64,000 nt of DNA from Tridacna crocea (Eukaryota; Mollusca; Bivalvia; Cardiida; Cardiidae), in NCBI GenBank assembly GCA_943736015.1, contig OX031065.1, forward strand, positions 3,851,501 through 3,915,500. The letters run 5' to 3'. Of this stretch, positions 32,416 to 44,159 are shown piece after piece. The notes under the pieces are model-generated. The model made no database searches, had not been told where the DNA came from, and saw only the letters and a list, made by a program, of their open reading frames with translations. The translations under genes were made by a program, and so were the position numbers. Numbering within the stretch: the stretch's first letter is position 1; each line of letters starts with the position of its first letter.

Positions 32416-32703
32416 GGGGAAATAAAGAGTCGGACAGTACACAGATAGAGAGTTAGGCGACACGTTATGTGCATCTACACACAATGCTCTTTCCAAGCCA
32501 CTGGCTGCTTTCTCACATTAACAATGATCCAAGATGTGAGAGAAACGAATATGATAATCTACAGTAACAATTATGATTATCAATGTAGGTAATTGATTTT
32601 TGCCGAGTCAGGTATATGGACGATCTAGAGTTAGGATGTAGCATGATCTTAGTTAATACTGTAGATGTAAGCATTTCTTTTTAAAATCTTAAGACTAATA
32701 TAT

Positions 32704-33130
32704 ATGTCGTAGTCCAAAGTGGAATCTAGGCAGATCCGGAATCTGCCTAGACCAAACTGGAATTCTGTCCGTATACCAAATTAGGATTCCAGTTTGGCTA
32801 TGCAGCTTCACAATCTGCCTAAACCAAACTGGAATATTTTCTCATTGAATATTGTGCAGCTAACTATAAACTATCTTATTTGATTTAAACCCAAAGATAA
32901 AAGAAGTTTTAATAAGAAATCCAGAGTAAATTCAGAATAAGCATTGAATATTTTGTACTCTAGAGAAAAAGAAAATATAAAATTTCTTAAACTAAAAAAT
33001 ACCTCTCATTTGTAAACAGATATATAGATTGTTATATTTTTTTTTTCCTTAATAATTAAAGTATTTTGGTTTACACAAAATTATCATTCTTATTTGGTCT
33101 AGGCCTAGATTCCAATCTGGCCTACGACAT
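32704..33130. mobile_element. Family E TIR element in copy 1
   Basis: Termini ATGTCGTAGTCCAAAGTGG and complement of ATGTCGTAGGCCAGATTGG, extending to about 30 bp (GAATCTAGGC in both). Internal repeats of AATCTGCCTA.ACCAAACTGG occur. Flanks GACTAATATAT and GCTAATTATAT suggest a 9-10 bp target duplication. The empty site is in copy 3 near 49725-49740. Confidence 0.75.
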
Positions 33131-33149
33131 GCTAATTATATACTTAAAT

Positions 33150-33564
33150 TTTTACCAGTGGACCAAATTTTAGACTGGTACAAACCGAAAGCATAAGCAG
33201 ACGACAATAAACCTGTGGCTCAAATTATGAGAATTGTCCCATAAAGAGTAAAAAACACTGTGGAAAATGGAGAAAATTATGTTTTTTCCCTCTTCTTTTT
33301 CCAACAATGTGTTTAAAAACTGTCTTTCTCCGGGGTTCGTTAACTCTTTGCCAAACAACAAAGTATTAGACTGGTCAAAATTGAATGCACTTGCTGACGA
33401 CAGAATAAATATAACTCAGAAATTGAAATTTGTTTCCTTCAGGGTAGAAAACATTGTGGGAAAAGGAGAAAATGCTGGTTCCCAGCATTTTCACCTTTTC
33501 CCACAGTGTTTTCAGAAGGCTTCTTTCTCAGGGTCGTGAAAACCAGGTATTGTTTGGGAAAAGG
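33150..33564 (-). mobile_element. Decayed and intact reverse family A MITEs (copy 1)
   Basis: 33150-33338 is decayed. 33344-33564 is full length with TTAA at 33340-33343 and 33565-33568 and a good hairpin (about 33450-33513). Confidence 0.8.
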
Positions 33565-33978
33565 TTAAGACACATGACTGCACAGTAAATGGTTAACTAA
33601 GCATACAGGAATTTAGCTTATGAATTCGGAAGAATTTCTTGAATAGACATGTTAAGTGAGAATAGTGCAGAAGCAATTTTAATCATTTTTAGATTTATTT
33701 GTAGATCTATGAAAAATCAGAACTGCTAGCATACTGTTTTTTCAACTAACATTTCATTCCCTTATCCTTATTTATTCTTTCCTAGCCGAGTAATCCGATT
33801 GTGTGGATTCAGGATGAGACTGCATCCTTTGTGTAGTCTAATCTTGATCTACACTTCTACAAAAGTACCAAAACGCCTAATCAGGATTGTCAAATTAAAG
33901 GTGCTATGAAATATACCAAACTAATAGACCTGCATGTATTTTCAGCGCAGTCTGATCTTGATCTTCACAGTCTATTAA

Positions 33979-34398
33979 CACCTAGGCTGCTAAGCGCGAC
34001 TCGCTGACCTTTGGTGGACATTGTAGATCAAGATCAGACTGCACAGAACATGCAGACTAATCTTTGATCTAGACTGTCCGGTAAGTAGTATATGATTCCC
34101 CAAAACGTAAATTTGAAATAGCTATATTTGAGTACCTTTCCCAAACGACAAATTTTAGACTCTTCCAAACTCAAAGAGTTTGCAGACGACAATTTCAAAT
34201 TTGATAAGAATGGCAGAAAGTTCTCCAAATGGGTAGAAAACACTGTGGGAAAAGGGGAAATTGCTCGTTATGAGCAATTTCTCCTTTTCCCACTGTGTTT
34301 TCAAAAGACTTGTAATACAGACACGTAAAAACAAGGGCTTGTTTGGGAAAGGGATATCAAATTGAAAATTCGATTTTACTTATTCAGCAGGTTCAGAG
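33979..34398. mobile_element. Family B MITE with a nested family A' MITE (copy 1)
   Basis: Family B begins after TTAA (33975-33978) with CCTAGGCTGCTAAGCGCGAC. It has its palindrome at about 34017-34080 and ends CAGCAGGTTCAGAG before TTAA (34399-34402). It is split by a family A' element at 34135-34353 (ends CCTTTCCC and GGGAAAGGG, hairpin tip ATTGCTCGTTATGAGCAAT). Confidence 0.75.
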
Positions 34399-34657
34399 TT
34401 AAATTCTGTAAGTTACACCGTATAGCGGAAAATTGTTGTCTCGTTCGTTCGGACCAAAGTCAGTTATGTTAGGTTTGGTTAGTTGAATTTCTTAAGTTTT
34501 CTGAATCGGAGCAAACTTTCAATCCAATCCTTTTAAGAATAAGCGGAACATATATAGAACTATGAAACCAAAAATTTCTTATACTATGCGTCTTTAAGGA
34601 AACAGTGCTGCTAGAGTCTTGCACCATATTCTATACAAATTCTAATTTTTTAAATGC

Positions 34658-34661
34658 TTAA
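34658..34661. other. Empty TTAA target site of a family A MITE
   Basis: In copy 1 the sequence AAATGC-TTAA-GCAGATGCATTG has one TTAA. The same place in copies 2 and 3 holds a MITE (47836-48056 and 52006-52226) between CTAA and TTAA. Confidence 0.8.
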
Positions 34662-34929
34662 GCAGATGCATTGTCTAAAAAGATTATTCTTGGTAGAAAT
34701 AAACAACAAATAATTTTTTTCATTTTCATGGTTTTATTGTGGTTGGATTAAACAGGCATTGATACTGCCACCTATAATAGGAGGACAATTAGCTCTTATA
34801 AACGAGCCCCTCCCCCCTGGCGACATCTGTGACCGACAATAGATGATTAATTGATTGATTCATTCATTGAACGCACCTTTCAAAAGTATTTCTGTCATAT
34901 CACAGAGACAGCTTACATATACAGTTCCT

Positions 34930-35023
34930 GCGCCGTGTGATAAATATACACTGAAACGAACTTCTAAAAGGCCACCTTTAAGCTGTAACTCCCACTGATC
35001 ATTTTTCGCGTCCGCTGCCTATA
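34930..35023. repeat. Templated patch of satellite-edge sequence
   Basis: About 94 bp (GCCGTGTGATAAATATACAC to TCCGCTGCCTAT) match the satellite edge at 25390-25490 and 35780-35870. The patch replaces only about 10 bp present in copies 2 and 3 (GGTTTCAGTAGG region). Confidence 0.7.
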
Positions 35024-35034
35024 GTTCAGTACGC

Positions 35035-35160
35035 CCGGGCTAGGGCTTTTGTCTTGCTCAAGGACACTTCTATGAATAACTCAGTAAAACTCGAACCCCG
35101 GACCTCCAGGTCAAGCGTTCTATACATTACCACTGAGCCACGCAGGTTCCCGGCCATAGA
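35035..35160 (-). repeat. tRNA-like repeat segment
   Basis: The minus strand reads GTGGCTCAGTGGTAATGTAT and later GGTCCGGGGTTCGAG, matching box A and box B spacing. It recurs at about 48375-48500 and 52555-52680 in the other copies. The acceptor stem does not pair, so it is not called a tRNA gene. Confidence 0.55.
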
Positions 35161-35422
35161 CGATAAATGATTCTCAGCAAGCACTCATCTCCTTTGACAT
35201 TTTATCCATGTATCTTAGTTTGTTCCGTTATTTTACTCATTTGCCGAATTGTTAGTTAAGTTAGGTAATTGAAAATTGTAGGAATTATTAAACCAAATAA
35301 CATTTATTTCACACTCTCTTGCCAAATGATAGGAGTTTACAGATTTGAAAATTTAAGGCTGGTGTCAGTTTTTTATGAAGCACTGAGCAATCTCTTCAAC
35401 ATACAGGAAAAATTTGATGCAA

Positions 35423-35790
35423 AGTAAGTAGTAAGTTTTACTGCCAATGCCGCCATGGATAGCTTTTACAGACGGTGTGGATCAAGATCAGACTGCACAA
35501 AACGTACCGTGTAGATCTAATAAGTAAGTTTCACTGCCAATGTCGGCATAGATAGCTTCTACAGACGGTGCGCATCAAGATCAGACTGCACAAAACGTAC
35601 CGTGTAATGAGTAAGTTTTACTGCCAATGTCAGCATAGATCTAGATCTATATCTTTCACAGACGGTGTGGATCTATATCAGACTTGTACAAAACGTGCCG
35701 TTATTAAACTCTTGCTGCCGATGTCGTCATAGGTAGCTTTTACAGACGGCGTGGATTTAGATCAGGGAGCACAAAACGCGCCGTGTGATA
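35423..35790. repeat. Short 87-bp satellite array
   Basis: About four monomers. The last two are the diverged edge types also seen at 25215-25395, so this is the duplicated right edge of the main array. Confidence 0.85.
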
Positions 35791-37494
35791 AATATACACT
35801 GAAACGAACTTCTAAAAGGCCACCTTTAAGCTGTAACTCCCATTGATCATTTTTCGCGTCCGCTGCCTATAAACGGGAAAGCTTATTTGGTTTCAATTTT
35901 TGCAGAATAATTGACCGGTCTGAAAACATACCTGAACCAAATTCTGAAGATAATTTGTTCAATTTTTATCGCGGAAGAAATTTATTTGCCGTTCATTCAC
36001 TCAATATTGTAAAGTGAAGAATCAAGTTTTTGAAAACTTCATGGTTATTTTTTCGGATTATATTTTTTTCACAGAAAGTAATTTTCATGTTTTTTTATTG
36101 CTTACAAAACTTTACTAAATCTATTGTATGCTTCTCTTTTTTAACTGTTGCGCAAACAACTAGTTTTCTTTTTTTTTTGTGGAAAAGGAGAGTCCTTCTG
36201 TTGGCAAAATCGGGAATCTTTTCGTCACAATACTATGGTTAAAATCCATATTATGTCACAATTTCTGTTTGAAGATTCTAAGGCTGTATAAACACACAAA
36301 CTTGTCTTTGAAACAAATGAAGCTGTTTGCAATAACTTCGATACTCTGTATGTCGAATTCACAGATAACTCGAAATGTTAGCTGCATGTTGAGAAAGCAG
36401 CATTTCAAAACTATTGAATATGAAAGAAATACAATAAAAAAATCTTACCTTTTGTTGTGATTACTGTTTCTATTTTTGAAGATTTTTCTGGGTGGATTTT
36501 TGGTGTAATGTCGATAACCTTGATGCTCTTGGTGTAATTGCAAAGAGAACCTGCACACAAAGTACAGAGCAAGTGAAATATATAACAGCTTAGAAGTGCG
36601 TGGTAGGTTAGAAAATACCATCGTTTGATCCAATTTTACTTTGTCGCCTGATAATGCTTTATATTTGGAAAAAAATACATTCTGTTTAATCCTCAGACAA
36701 ATTGATGCACTCCAAGACAAATATTTATGTCATGGCCACCATCTTTCACTCTTGTTTGAGAATAAATTCATACTAAAGATAAACCGATCAACTGAAGAAT
36801 AAAATACTCATTTGGATTTTTTCCCTCTACTTCAGTAATTTATCGAATAACAAAATTGAATCAAACTCGTAGGACAAAGTAGACAAAAACGACAGCAACC
36901 GATAGTTTGGCATATTATCATATTGATAGCATTGTAGGTTATCAGAATTTTATCAGAAAAAAAAATAGAAGGTAAAATGCTGACTTTACCAAACAACCAA
37001 AATTTAGATTGGTCCAAATTGAATGGAGTAACCAGTATTTTCTCCTTTTCCCACAATGTTTTCAAAAGGCTTCCATCTCGGGGTCGCAAAAAGCAGAGAT
37101 TGTTTGGGAAAGGGATAATATAAGATTTTGGAGGTATTAAAGTCCTTGTTAAGTAATGGGCTATAGAAGGAAGCTATCAAGGAAGTTTTGTCTAAAAAAC
37201 AAACTGTATCAAATACCGAGGGACTGATGAAATAATGCAAATGTTCAACTTGTACCCCTTTATCAACAAAGACTACACTGTATAGCATTCGTTGATCCAA
37301 GATCAATGCTGTGGACGTATAGTATGGGTTGAATTCTGTAGTTCTTCAAAAAAATAAAGAGATTAGCTTTTATTTAATCATATATATGTCTCTATTGATA
37401 GCCGTTTGAAAAATGTTTGAGTTTATAACTTATATATTTACGGAACCCCTAAAGTGACATACTCGACTTTTTTTTCATATGCAAATTTCTCAAG

Positions 37495-37645
37495 TTATTT
37501 CGTTTTTACGAAATAATATTTCGTAAAAACGAAATATTATTTCGTATATACGAAATATTATTTCGTATATACGAAATATTATTTCGTAATTACGAAATAA
37601 TTATTTCGTAAAAACGAAATAATTATTTCGTAAATACGAAATAAT
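37495..37645. repeat. Array of ATTTCGTnnnnACGAAAT palindromes (left)
   Basis: About eight consecutive 16-18 bp palindromes of the form ATTTCG-TAAAAACGAAAT or ATTTCGTATATACGAAAT, separated by A, TA or AATT. Similar arrays occur at 39785-39895 and 41692-41845. Confidence 0.9.
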
Positions 37646-39014
37646 CTGATAAGTTGAAATACAGGCATCCTCGGTTCGACTCGGGGTCGATGCACTTGAA
37701 CTGCATTGCGATAGTTCTGCATTTTAGGGTTCATTGACAGCCCTCACATCATAGGCTATAGAATTCAGAGTTAAGCTGTCTTATTTCTGAATTGCCCACA
37801 CCATGTTCGAATTTGGGTTCTGTTTCAAGGGAGCTATCATCTAGAGTCATTGACCTATGTTGTGCTTTTCCAGATCGATGTCAAATATATAATCTTAATA
37901 TCGGTACATTAGACAAAAGGGGGCAAGCATGAATGATATGACTGGTAAACTCAAATCTATTCATTCAGTCAGTCAGAGAGTCAGTCAGTCAGCCCCTCGT
38001 CTATCCGTCCGTCTGGTATTTCTTCTGTTTATGAATTGTGTACGCACAGTTGTCATTGATAATTAAAAGACAGTTACAATATTCAGTTTGTTTAGAGCAC
38101 GGCCCAATCGAAAACTGGAGATTGAGGATCCGATTCCCAGCCTAGTCATTTTTTTAAATCTAATACATGTATTTAGAACATAGGGCTCTGTTTCTTATCA
38201 CTCGGGTGCAGGAACCACAACAGGCTCTTAATTGTGAAGATGGGGGACTTGTAGAGTACGGAAGTGGTTGATTGATTGATGAAAGGCTAAATAATTATCA
38301 ATCATAATGACGAATAGCACTTATTCGTGTATTCTTATGTTTCACCAGTTGCCGGATGCGGCTCTGATCTGCATTGACGAAGAACTGACGCTCAAACATC
38401 ACCACCAGTGGGATTCCAACCCAGAACCTCTTTGTTGTAAATACAGTGCCTTAACGTCCGTATATAAGAGGACTCGTAACGTTCAGGCATCTGCAAATGC
38501 GTCTTTAAGATGGACAAATCAGCGTCTATGTATTTTCGAGTAGATAGACAGCTTGTTTACTTTCATTACATTTGCATAGAATACAGTGCACACCAGAGCA
38601 TTTCTATTTCGGGAGGTTATACCGCTTCTTTAGGCAGGTGGATAGGCTGTCTTCTACTGGAGAATTGGAGGCAGCGGGGTCGATCCCCTGCAAATCCATT
38701 TTTTAAGACTTGCGTATCGGTAATAATAGCGCGTTCCTTATTCCTTTCCTTCTTTGCTCTTGGAAAGACGGGATAATATTACAACTGTGTCGCTTAAGTA
38801 TCAGGGTATGAGATTTGTAGAATGATGATTAAGAAGGAAACAGAGAGAGAGAGAGGGGGGTGAGGGGAGGGAGGGAGGGAGACAGAGACAGAGAGGCGGG
38901 CAGGCAGGCAGGCAGGCAGACAGACAGATAGACAGAGAGCTAAGGTAATATCACGGTGGTTGTCGTGAAAATATACTGAAATTTAAAAAAATAAAAACTG
39001 ATGCGACGTTAAAC

Positions 39015-40800
39015 ACGAATCAATCAGACCTGATTGAGCCTTGCTCTATGAAAAGGGGGCTTAATGCAACTGCGCGATCCATGGTACCAAGCAAGACATC
39101 ACCTGATCATGCACCGGCAGATTAGCTGGGGGTCAGGTGGGCCCTCCTCTACAATTGTCAAAGTAGCTGCTGTCTGCCGGAAATTTTGACTAAGTATGAA
39201 AGTGTCATACAAATTCTAGATCTATGCGAAGACTTAAGTCAAATGCGCAAAGAACTTCTTCTATCTAGATGAATTGCGTCAAGGAATGATGTTTAAGGCT
39301 GTACGCAGTAGCAAATTTGAAATTGAGCCAGCTCTGACAAAAGGAGGCTTATTGAATCTCTGTGATCCATGGCACCAAGCAAGCCATCACATACTGATGG
39401 ATCCATAGTAGATCTACCCGTTTTTTGTAACAGCCGACGGAATCTTACGGTAGTTCTAGTCCATTGACATACAGAAAATTTACTGATAGCGAACAGTTTA
39501 GGCCCAGGCCAGCCCAATCCGTGCAGGCTGGCCTGGGTTGATACTTATCATGCAGAAAATTGGAAGATCATATTGAAAAAGGATTGGCCCATGTCAGCCT
39601 GCACAGACTGCGCCGGCTGGTATGTGTCGATTTTTTCTCAAATGCAAAAAGTATCCTTTTCAATGAGCAGGGTTCATTATGTTTTTGCCTGGGTTTAAAT
39701 AGAATAATGATGATAGAGGCGTTAACACCAGACAATAATGGAATTCAAATCTACGGGGCCTTATTGATTATACAGACTGGTGAAATTATTTCGTATTTAC
39801 GAAATAATTATTTCGTATTTACGAAATAATTATTTCGTTTTTACGAAATATTATTTCGTAATTACGAAATAATTATTTCGTAAATACGAAATAATTTTAC
39901 CATTCAAAAAGGCCATGTAGCCTAGAATTCCATTATTGACTGGTATTAATGCCGCTGTCATCATTATGCTATCTTTATCTGGGCGAAATCATAATAAACC
40001 GTGCTCTGTGAAAAAGGTTCAATATGCATTTGAGAAAAGAATTGACCAATCTCGGCCAGCGTAGTCCACGCAGGCTGACATGGGCCGAAACTTTTCGAAA
40101 TCTTTAAGTTTTCTGCATGTCAAAAGGCTACTCGAACTCATTTTTCTATCGGACATATGACAAAAAAGATTTTCTGGATCCATAAGAAGGGCAGTTCAGG
40201 ATATTTTTCGGGAGGGAGTCCAGAATGGATCATTTTTTTATAAGACATGCTCTGTGAAAAAGGCGCTTAATGCATATGCATTTAATGTAATCCACGTAGG
40301 CTGTCTTGGGCCAAACTTTTCGCTATCAGTAAATTTTCAGTATGTCAAAGAACTAGAACTACCATAAGATTCTGTCGGCTGTTACATATATGTACTATGG
40401 ATCCATCAGTATGTGATCGCTTGCTTAGTGCCATGGATCACAGAGATTCAGTAAGCCTCCTTTCGTCAGAGAATGGGTCAACTTTGCTACTGCGTACATC
40501 TTTAAAGGTTATTCTTTTACGCATTTCAGCTACTTAGAAGAAGTTCTTTGTAGATTTGACTTACATTTGGCATAGATTTAGAATATGTTTGACACTTTCA
40601 TACTTGGTCAAAATTTCAGGCAGACTGCGATTACTTTGAAAGTTCTAGAGGGGGTGGGGATAACCCTGACCCCTACTCCCCACCCCAACCCCGCTGAGCC
40701 GCCGATGCATTATCAGGTGATATCTTACTTGGTACCATGGATCACGTAGATGCATTAAGCCTCCTTTTCATAACGCACGGCTCAATCATTTTCACAAAAA
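39015..40800. repeat. Long foldback centred on the middle ATTTCG array
   Basis: 39015-39780 is present in inverted order at 39900-40800. For example CCATGGCACCAAGCAAGCCA near 39370 pairs with the segment near 40425, and GACATACAGAAAATTTACTG near 39467 pairs with 40330. Arms are diverged and about 170 bp (40140-40310) is unpaired. A direct copy of the module next to the array occurs at 41450-41690. Confidence 0.75.
39785..39895. repeat. Array of ATTTCG palindromes (middle)
   Basis: About five palindromes at the apex of the foldback. Confidence 0.85.
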
Positions 40801-40994
40801 ATTTTTCACCAGCTAGCGCTTGAAAAGTCCCATAATCCTAACACTGGTAAGGCAGTCGTTATGCTGCACTAGATACCTTGAGTTCCAAGGAAGGAATTCC
40901 ATTACTACCATTTTAGAATTTGTTTGTATGAGAACGAAACCACTAACGTTACCCCTCGCTGTTCTCAGCCTCCAAGGCGGTTTTTTCAGAACCA

Positions 40995-41192
40995 GGGCTC
41001 GTATTCACCAACCATTCTTGAGAATATTCTTAGTCTTATTCTTCAAGGTTTTCCAAATTTGTAAGTAACGCAACTTCTGATTGGCTAAACCGAATGGTTT
41101 AGCCAATCAGAAGTTGCGTTACTTACAAATGTAGAAAATTCTGGAGAATTAGACCAAGAATGTTCTTAAGAATGGTTGGTGAATACGGGCCC
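40995..41192. mobile_element. Palindromic MITE nested in the hAT-like element
   Basis: Ends GGGCTCGTATTCACCAACC and complement of GGGCCCGTATTCACCAACC. A perfect hairpin with 35-bp arms (41057-41091 and 41096-41130) and a 4-base loop lies at the centre. Confidence 0.8.
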
Positions 41193-41691
41193 TGGTCTCC
41201 GTCTCTTAGCTTAAAAAAAGTTCTGTCAGTACTGGTGTGAGAAAGCTGGGAAACACATGGTTGCATCGCTAACCACCGTGATATTCCCTTAGCTATCTGT
41301 CTGTCTGTCTGTCTGCCCTTTGTTCACAGAGCATATCTCGTATATAATGATCTATTATGGTCCCTCTCTCGAAAAAAATCCTGGATCCGCCCTTGAAATT
41401 GATCCATAAAGTCTTATTTGCGATCGAATGATGAGGTCGATAGCTTTTTGACATGCAGAAAATTTGAAGAACGCAAAAGGTTTCGGCCCGTGTCAGCTGA
41501 CACAGTCCGCACAGGCTAACATGGGCCGAATGTGTCGATTCTTTTCTGAAATGCTTTGAGCACCCTTTTCACAGAGCACGGTCCATTATGTTTTGGCCTA
41601 GATATAGATAGAATAATGATTACATCGGCGATAACACCGGTCAATAATGGAATTCAAGGCTGAGAGGCCCTTTTGAATATACAAACAGGTA

Positions 41692-41845
41692 AAATTATTT
41701 CGTTAAAACGAAATAATTATTTCGTAATTACGAAATAATTATTTCGTATATACGAAATAATTATTTCGTAAAAACGAAATAATATTTCGTAAATACGAAA
41801 TAATATTTCGTTTTTACGAAATATTATTTCGTAAAAACGAAATAA
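41692..41845. repeat. Array of ATTTCG palindromes (right)
   Basis: About eight palindromes running into the right terminal inverted repeat. Confidence 0.9.
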
Positions 41846-42010
41846 CTTGAGAAATTTGCATATGAAAAAAAAGTCGAGCATGTCACTTTAGGGGTTCCGT
41901 ATATATTTGACGAAAGCATTTTCCGAAACCGAACAATTTTCTATTGTTGATAAAGTAATACAAAATTTCCTTGCGCTGAATCGACATTTTTTTGTACAGG
42001 TTGTTCTAAA

Positions 42011-44159
42011 ACCTCGCTCTGTCGCCCGGTGTGTAGTAAATATTACCCGTTAAATTGGTGTACATGCGATATTTTTAAAGTTTCGACCCTCATGTTGTCG
42101 CTCGGTGTGCAAGTAAATAGAACCAATGGAGAATGGCGAATTCTTTCCCACCATTCGGCAAATCTCGAAATACAGTTTCGGAACCAGTTGAGTTGTAAAG
42201 AATATCACCTAAAAACGTAAAAGGCAGGCTACTAGCACAGACTTTCAATGTCTAAGAGACGAAAAAGAGTTCTTTTCGCTACATGTCTACACTTTTGTCA
42301 TTTGGCAAAGACTTCAAAGTTGTCTGGCATAAATTGTTTAGGATGTATTGAGTTCGAGACAAAAGAATGATCTTTATATCTTAATGACATGAATTTTGTT
42401 TCATACTGCTTTTCTTACAGAGGCATTTTCAAGTTGAAGGCATCGGAAGTGCTGATCTGAAAGTCTGAAAATGTGAAAATCTATACTTTGAGGGAAGGGG
42501 GGTAGCGTTAAAGCTTAGACTTATGATTGTTTAGTAAATAGTTAAAACTTTATTTCCTGTGCAATTTTAATTAGATATTATAGATCTGAGATAAGACTAT
42601 CTCATCTGGTTGCATACCACGTTATATACCTTTTGGAAAGACGCCTGTAACAAGCGATTTCTCTTTTACCACAATCTTTTCATATGGCGTTTGTATTTTA
42701 TATTTTCCGTAACGTTTTATCAAACCTGATTTTTAACGTCCCTAAGGAAAAGGGCTTCTAAAACATTGTAGGAAGAGAAGAAACTGCCGGTAAAAAGCAT
42801 ATTTTCCTTTTTCAGCAGTGTTTTCTAGCCTTTCAGAACCATATACCAGTACTATTTTTTGAGTTATACCTGATTTTGTTGTGAACAAATGCTTTCAGTT
42901 AGGACAAAATCTAAATTTCTTTCGTTTGGTAAGATAATAGGGATGGTTTCAAAGTAGTCTGGTGTAGAAGGATAGGTCATTAAGGCTATCTCTATCCCTC
43001 CCCGTAACTTATCTGTGCATGTTGTTTGTACAAACATGTACTGGTACATATGAGCTGCACTCTAGCAAAAGGGGATTTAATGCATATCCATGGTGCATTT
43101 TACTGAGCAAGGCATCACACTGATGGATCCAATCAACTTAATCATTAGGAAGAATGGTCCTAAGATATAAAAAATAATAAATAAAAATAAAAAAAAAAGT
43201 TTCAACCTGGGTCAGCCTGCCATGGGTCTTTTTTTGCAAAATGTACTCAGCCCTTTTTTACACAAAGAATGACCAACATTGTTTGTGAAAAGCTCTGAAA
43301 GCATAACCAAATGAATTTTGAAATTCAGACACTGTGTTATACCACTTTCAGCATCAGTCATATGATGGCAACTGAGGAGCCTGAGTTTCATTGGTTTCAC
43401 CAGAACCTGGATAAGGCTCTAGCGTGTGTTGCCACTTTCATTGTCCAAATTTCTTACCCAAAAGGATCGTGGAACGGACAGAGACCAGTATGTACATGTA
43501 TGTATGAACCATTTATTAAACAACAAAATATTAGACTTGTTCATATTGAAAGCATTTGCAGACAAGATATTGTTTAAATAATGGAGTCTTTGAATGGTAA
43601 GAAAACATTGTGGGTAAAAGAGAAAATGATAGTAACTAGCATTAAAATGGGGAGTATGTATGTATGTATGTATGTATTGGCCTATAACTTCCTGGCGCAT
43701 ACTCAGATTCTAATATAATTTTGCATATACGATCACCATATACATGTATAGTTAAATGTGTGGCATGCAACACTCATGTTGTCAGCTTGCAGGTAAAGGT
43801 CTTGCTGATTTCAAACTCAAAACCCTGGCTGCAAATGAATTGCACAGGACTGCCTCTGTAGGAAACAAAAGCAGAATTGGCATCGGCATCTGTATTACTG
43901 TAGGTCCGGGCGACAATACGACAACACGAGACTTTGTACAATCTCGCATGTTTGTAAGTAAGGACCGAGTTAGATACATGCGAGGATTTAGAAAAGACAG
44001 GCGATGGGTTTAAAAGTAAAATCTCGCCCCTTTACCTCGCGAGGATTGTAAAATCTCGCATGTACGTAAGTTGACTGACATGCGAGACAGTGAGAAAATT
44101 TCAAAACCTCGCATTTAGAAACATGCGAGATTTTTGGTGGACCCCCCATAAAGATTCCG
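42011..44159. mobile_element. Family D element in copy 2, left end deleted
   Basis: Matches 29179-31259. It retains about 60 bp of the right terminal repeat that copy 1 has lost (CTCGCCCC..TTTACCTCGCGAGG region at about 44022-44045) and a shorter (GTAT)n tract. It contains the decayed family A MITE at about 42710-42945. Confidence 0.6.

Larger units (their letters stand above)
25396..35422. repeat. Segmental duplication, copy 1
   Basis: Blocks align with copy 2: 25396-27688 with about 35787-37439 plus 41901-42009; 29179-33140 with 42011-45540; 33140-34440 with 45540-46820; 34440-35422 with about 47640-48785. Unique to copy 1 are 27689-29178, a 405-bp stretch at about 26268-26672 and the retroposon at 31930-32415. 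It ends abruptly at a piece of the 87-bp satellite, marking the tandem junction. No host gene is recognised inside. Confidence 0.85.
37440..41900. mobile_element. 4461-bp hAT-like non-autonomous element, 8-bp target duplication
   Basis: ATATATTT is repeated at 37432-37439 and 41901-41908. The ends are inverted copies starting ACGGAACCCCTAAAGTGACA and continuing through CATATGCAAATTTCTCAAG into the ATTTCG arrays. Copy 1 has the empty site at about 27580 (AACTTATAAATTTGACG). The 8-bp duplication fits hAT, but no transposase frame exists. The interior holds SINE pieces (about 38370-38470 and 41215-41295), a purine-rich microsatellite (about 38845-38940), a foldback region and a MITE. Confidence 0.85.

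Noticed and set aside
35060-35160. tRNA gene on the minus strand
   Set aside because: Box A and box B motifs are present but stems do not close, and the sequence recurs inside a larger repeat in all three duplicated copies.
37495-37645. Palindromic ATTTCG array resembling CRISPR or an iteron origin
   Set aside because: Units abut with spacers of 1-4 bases and form the ends of a transposon.
38625-38705. tRNA-like segment with GGGGTCGATCCCC
   Set aside because: No complete cloverleaf could be folded by eye; more likely a SINE head within the hAT-like element.
38845-38940. GA-rich tract as regulatory element
   Set aside because: It is a simple purine microsatellite (GAGAGA, GGGA, GGCA, GACA units) within a transposon.
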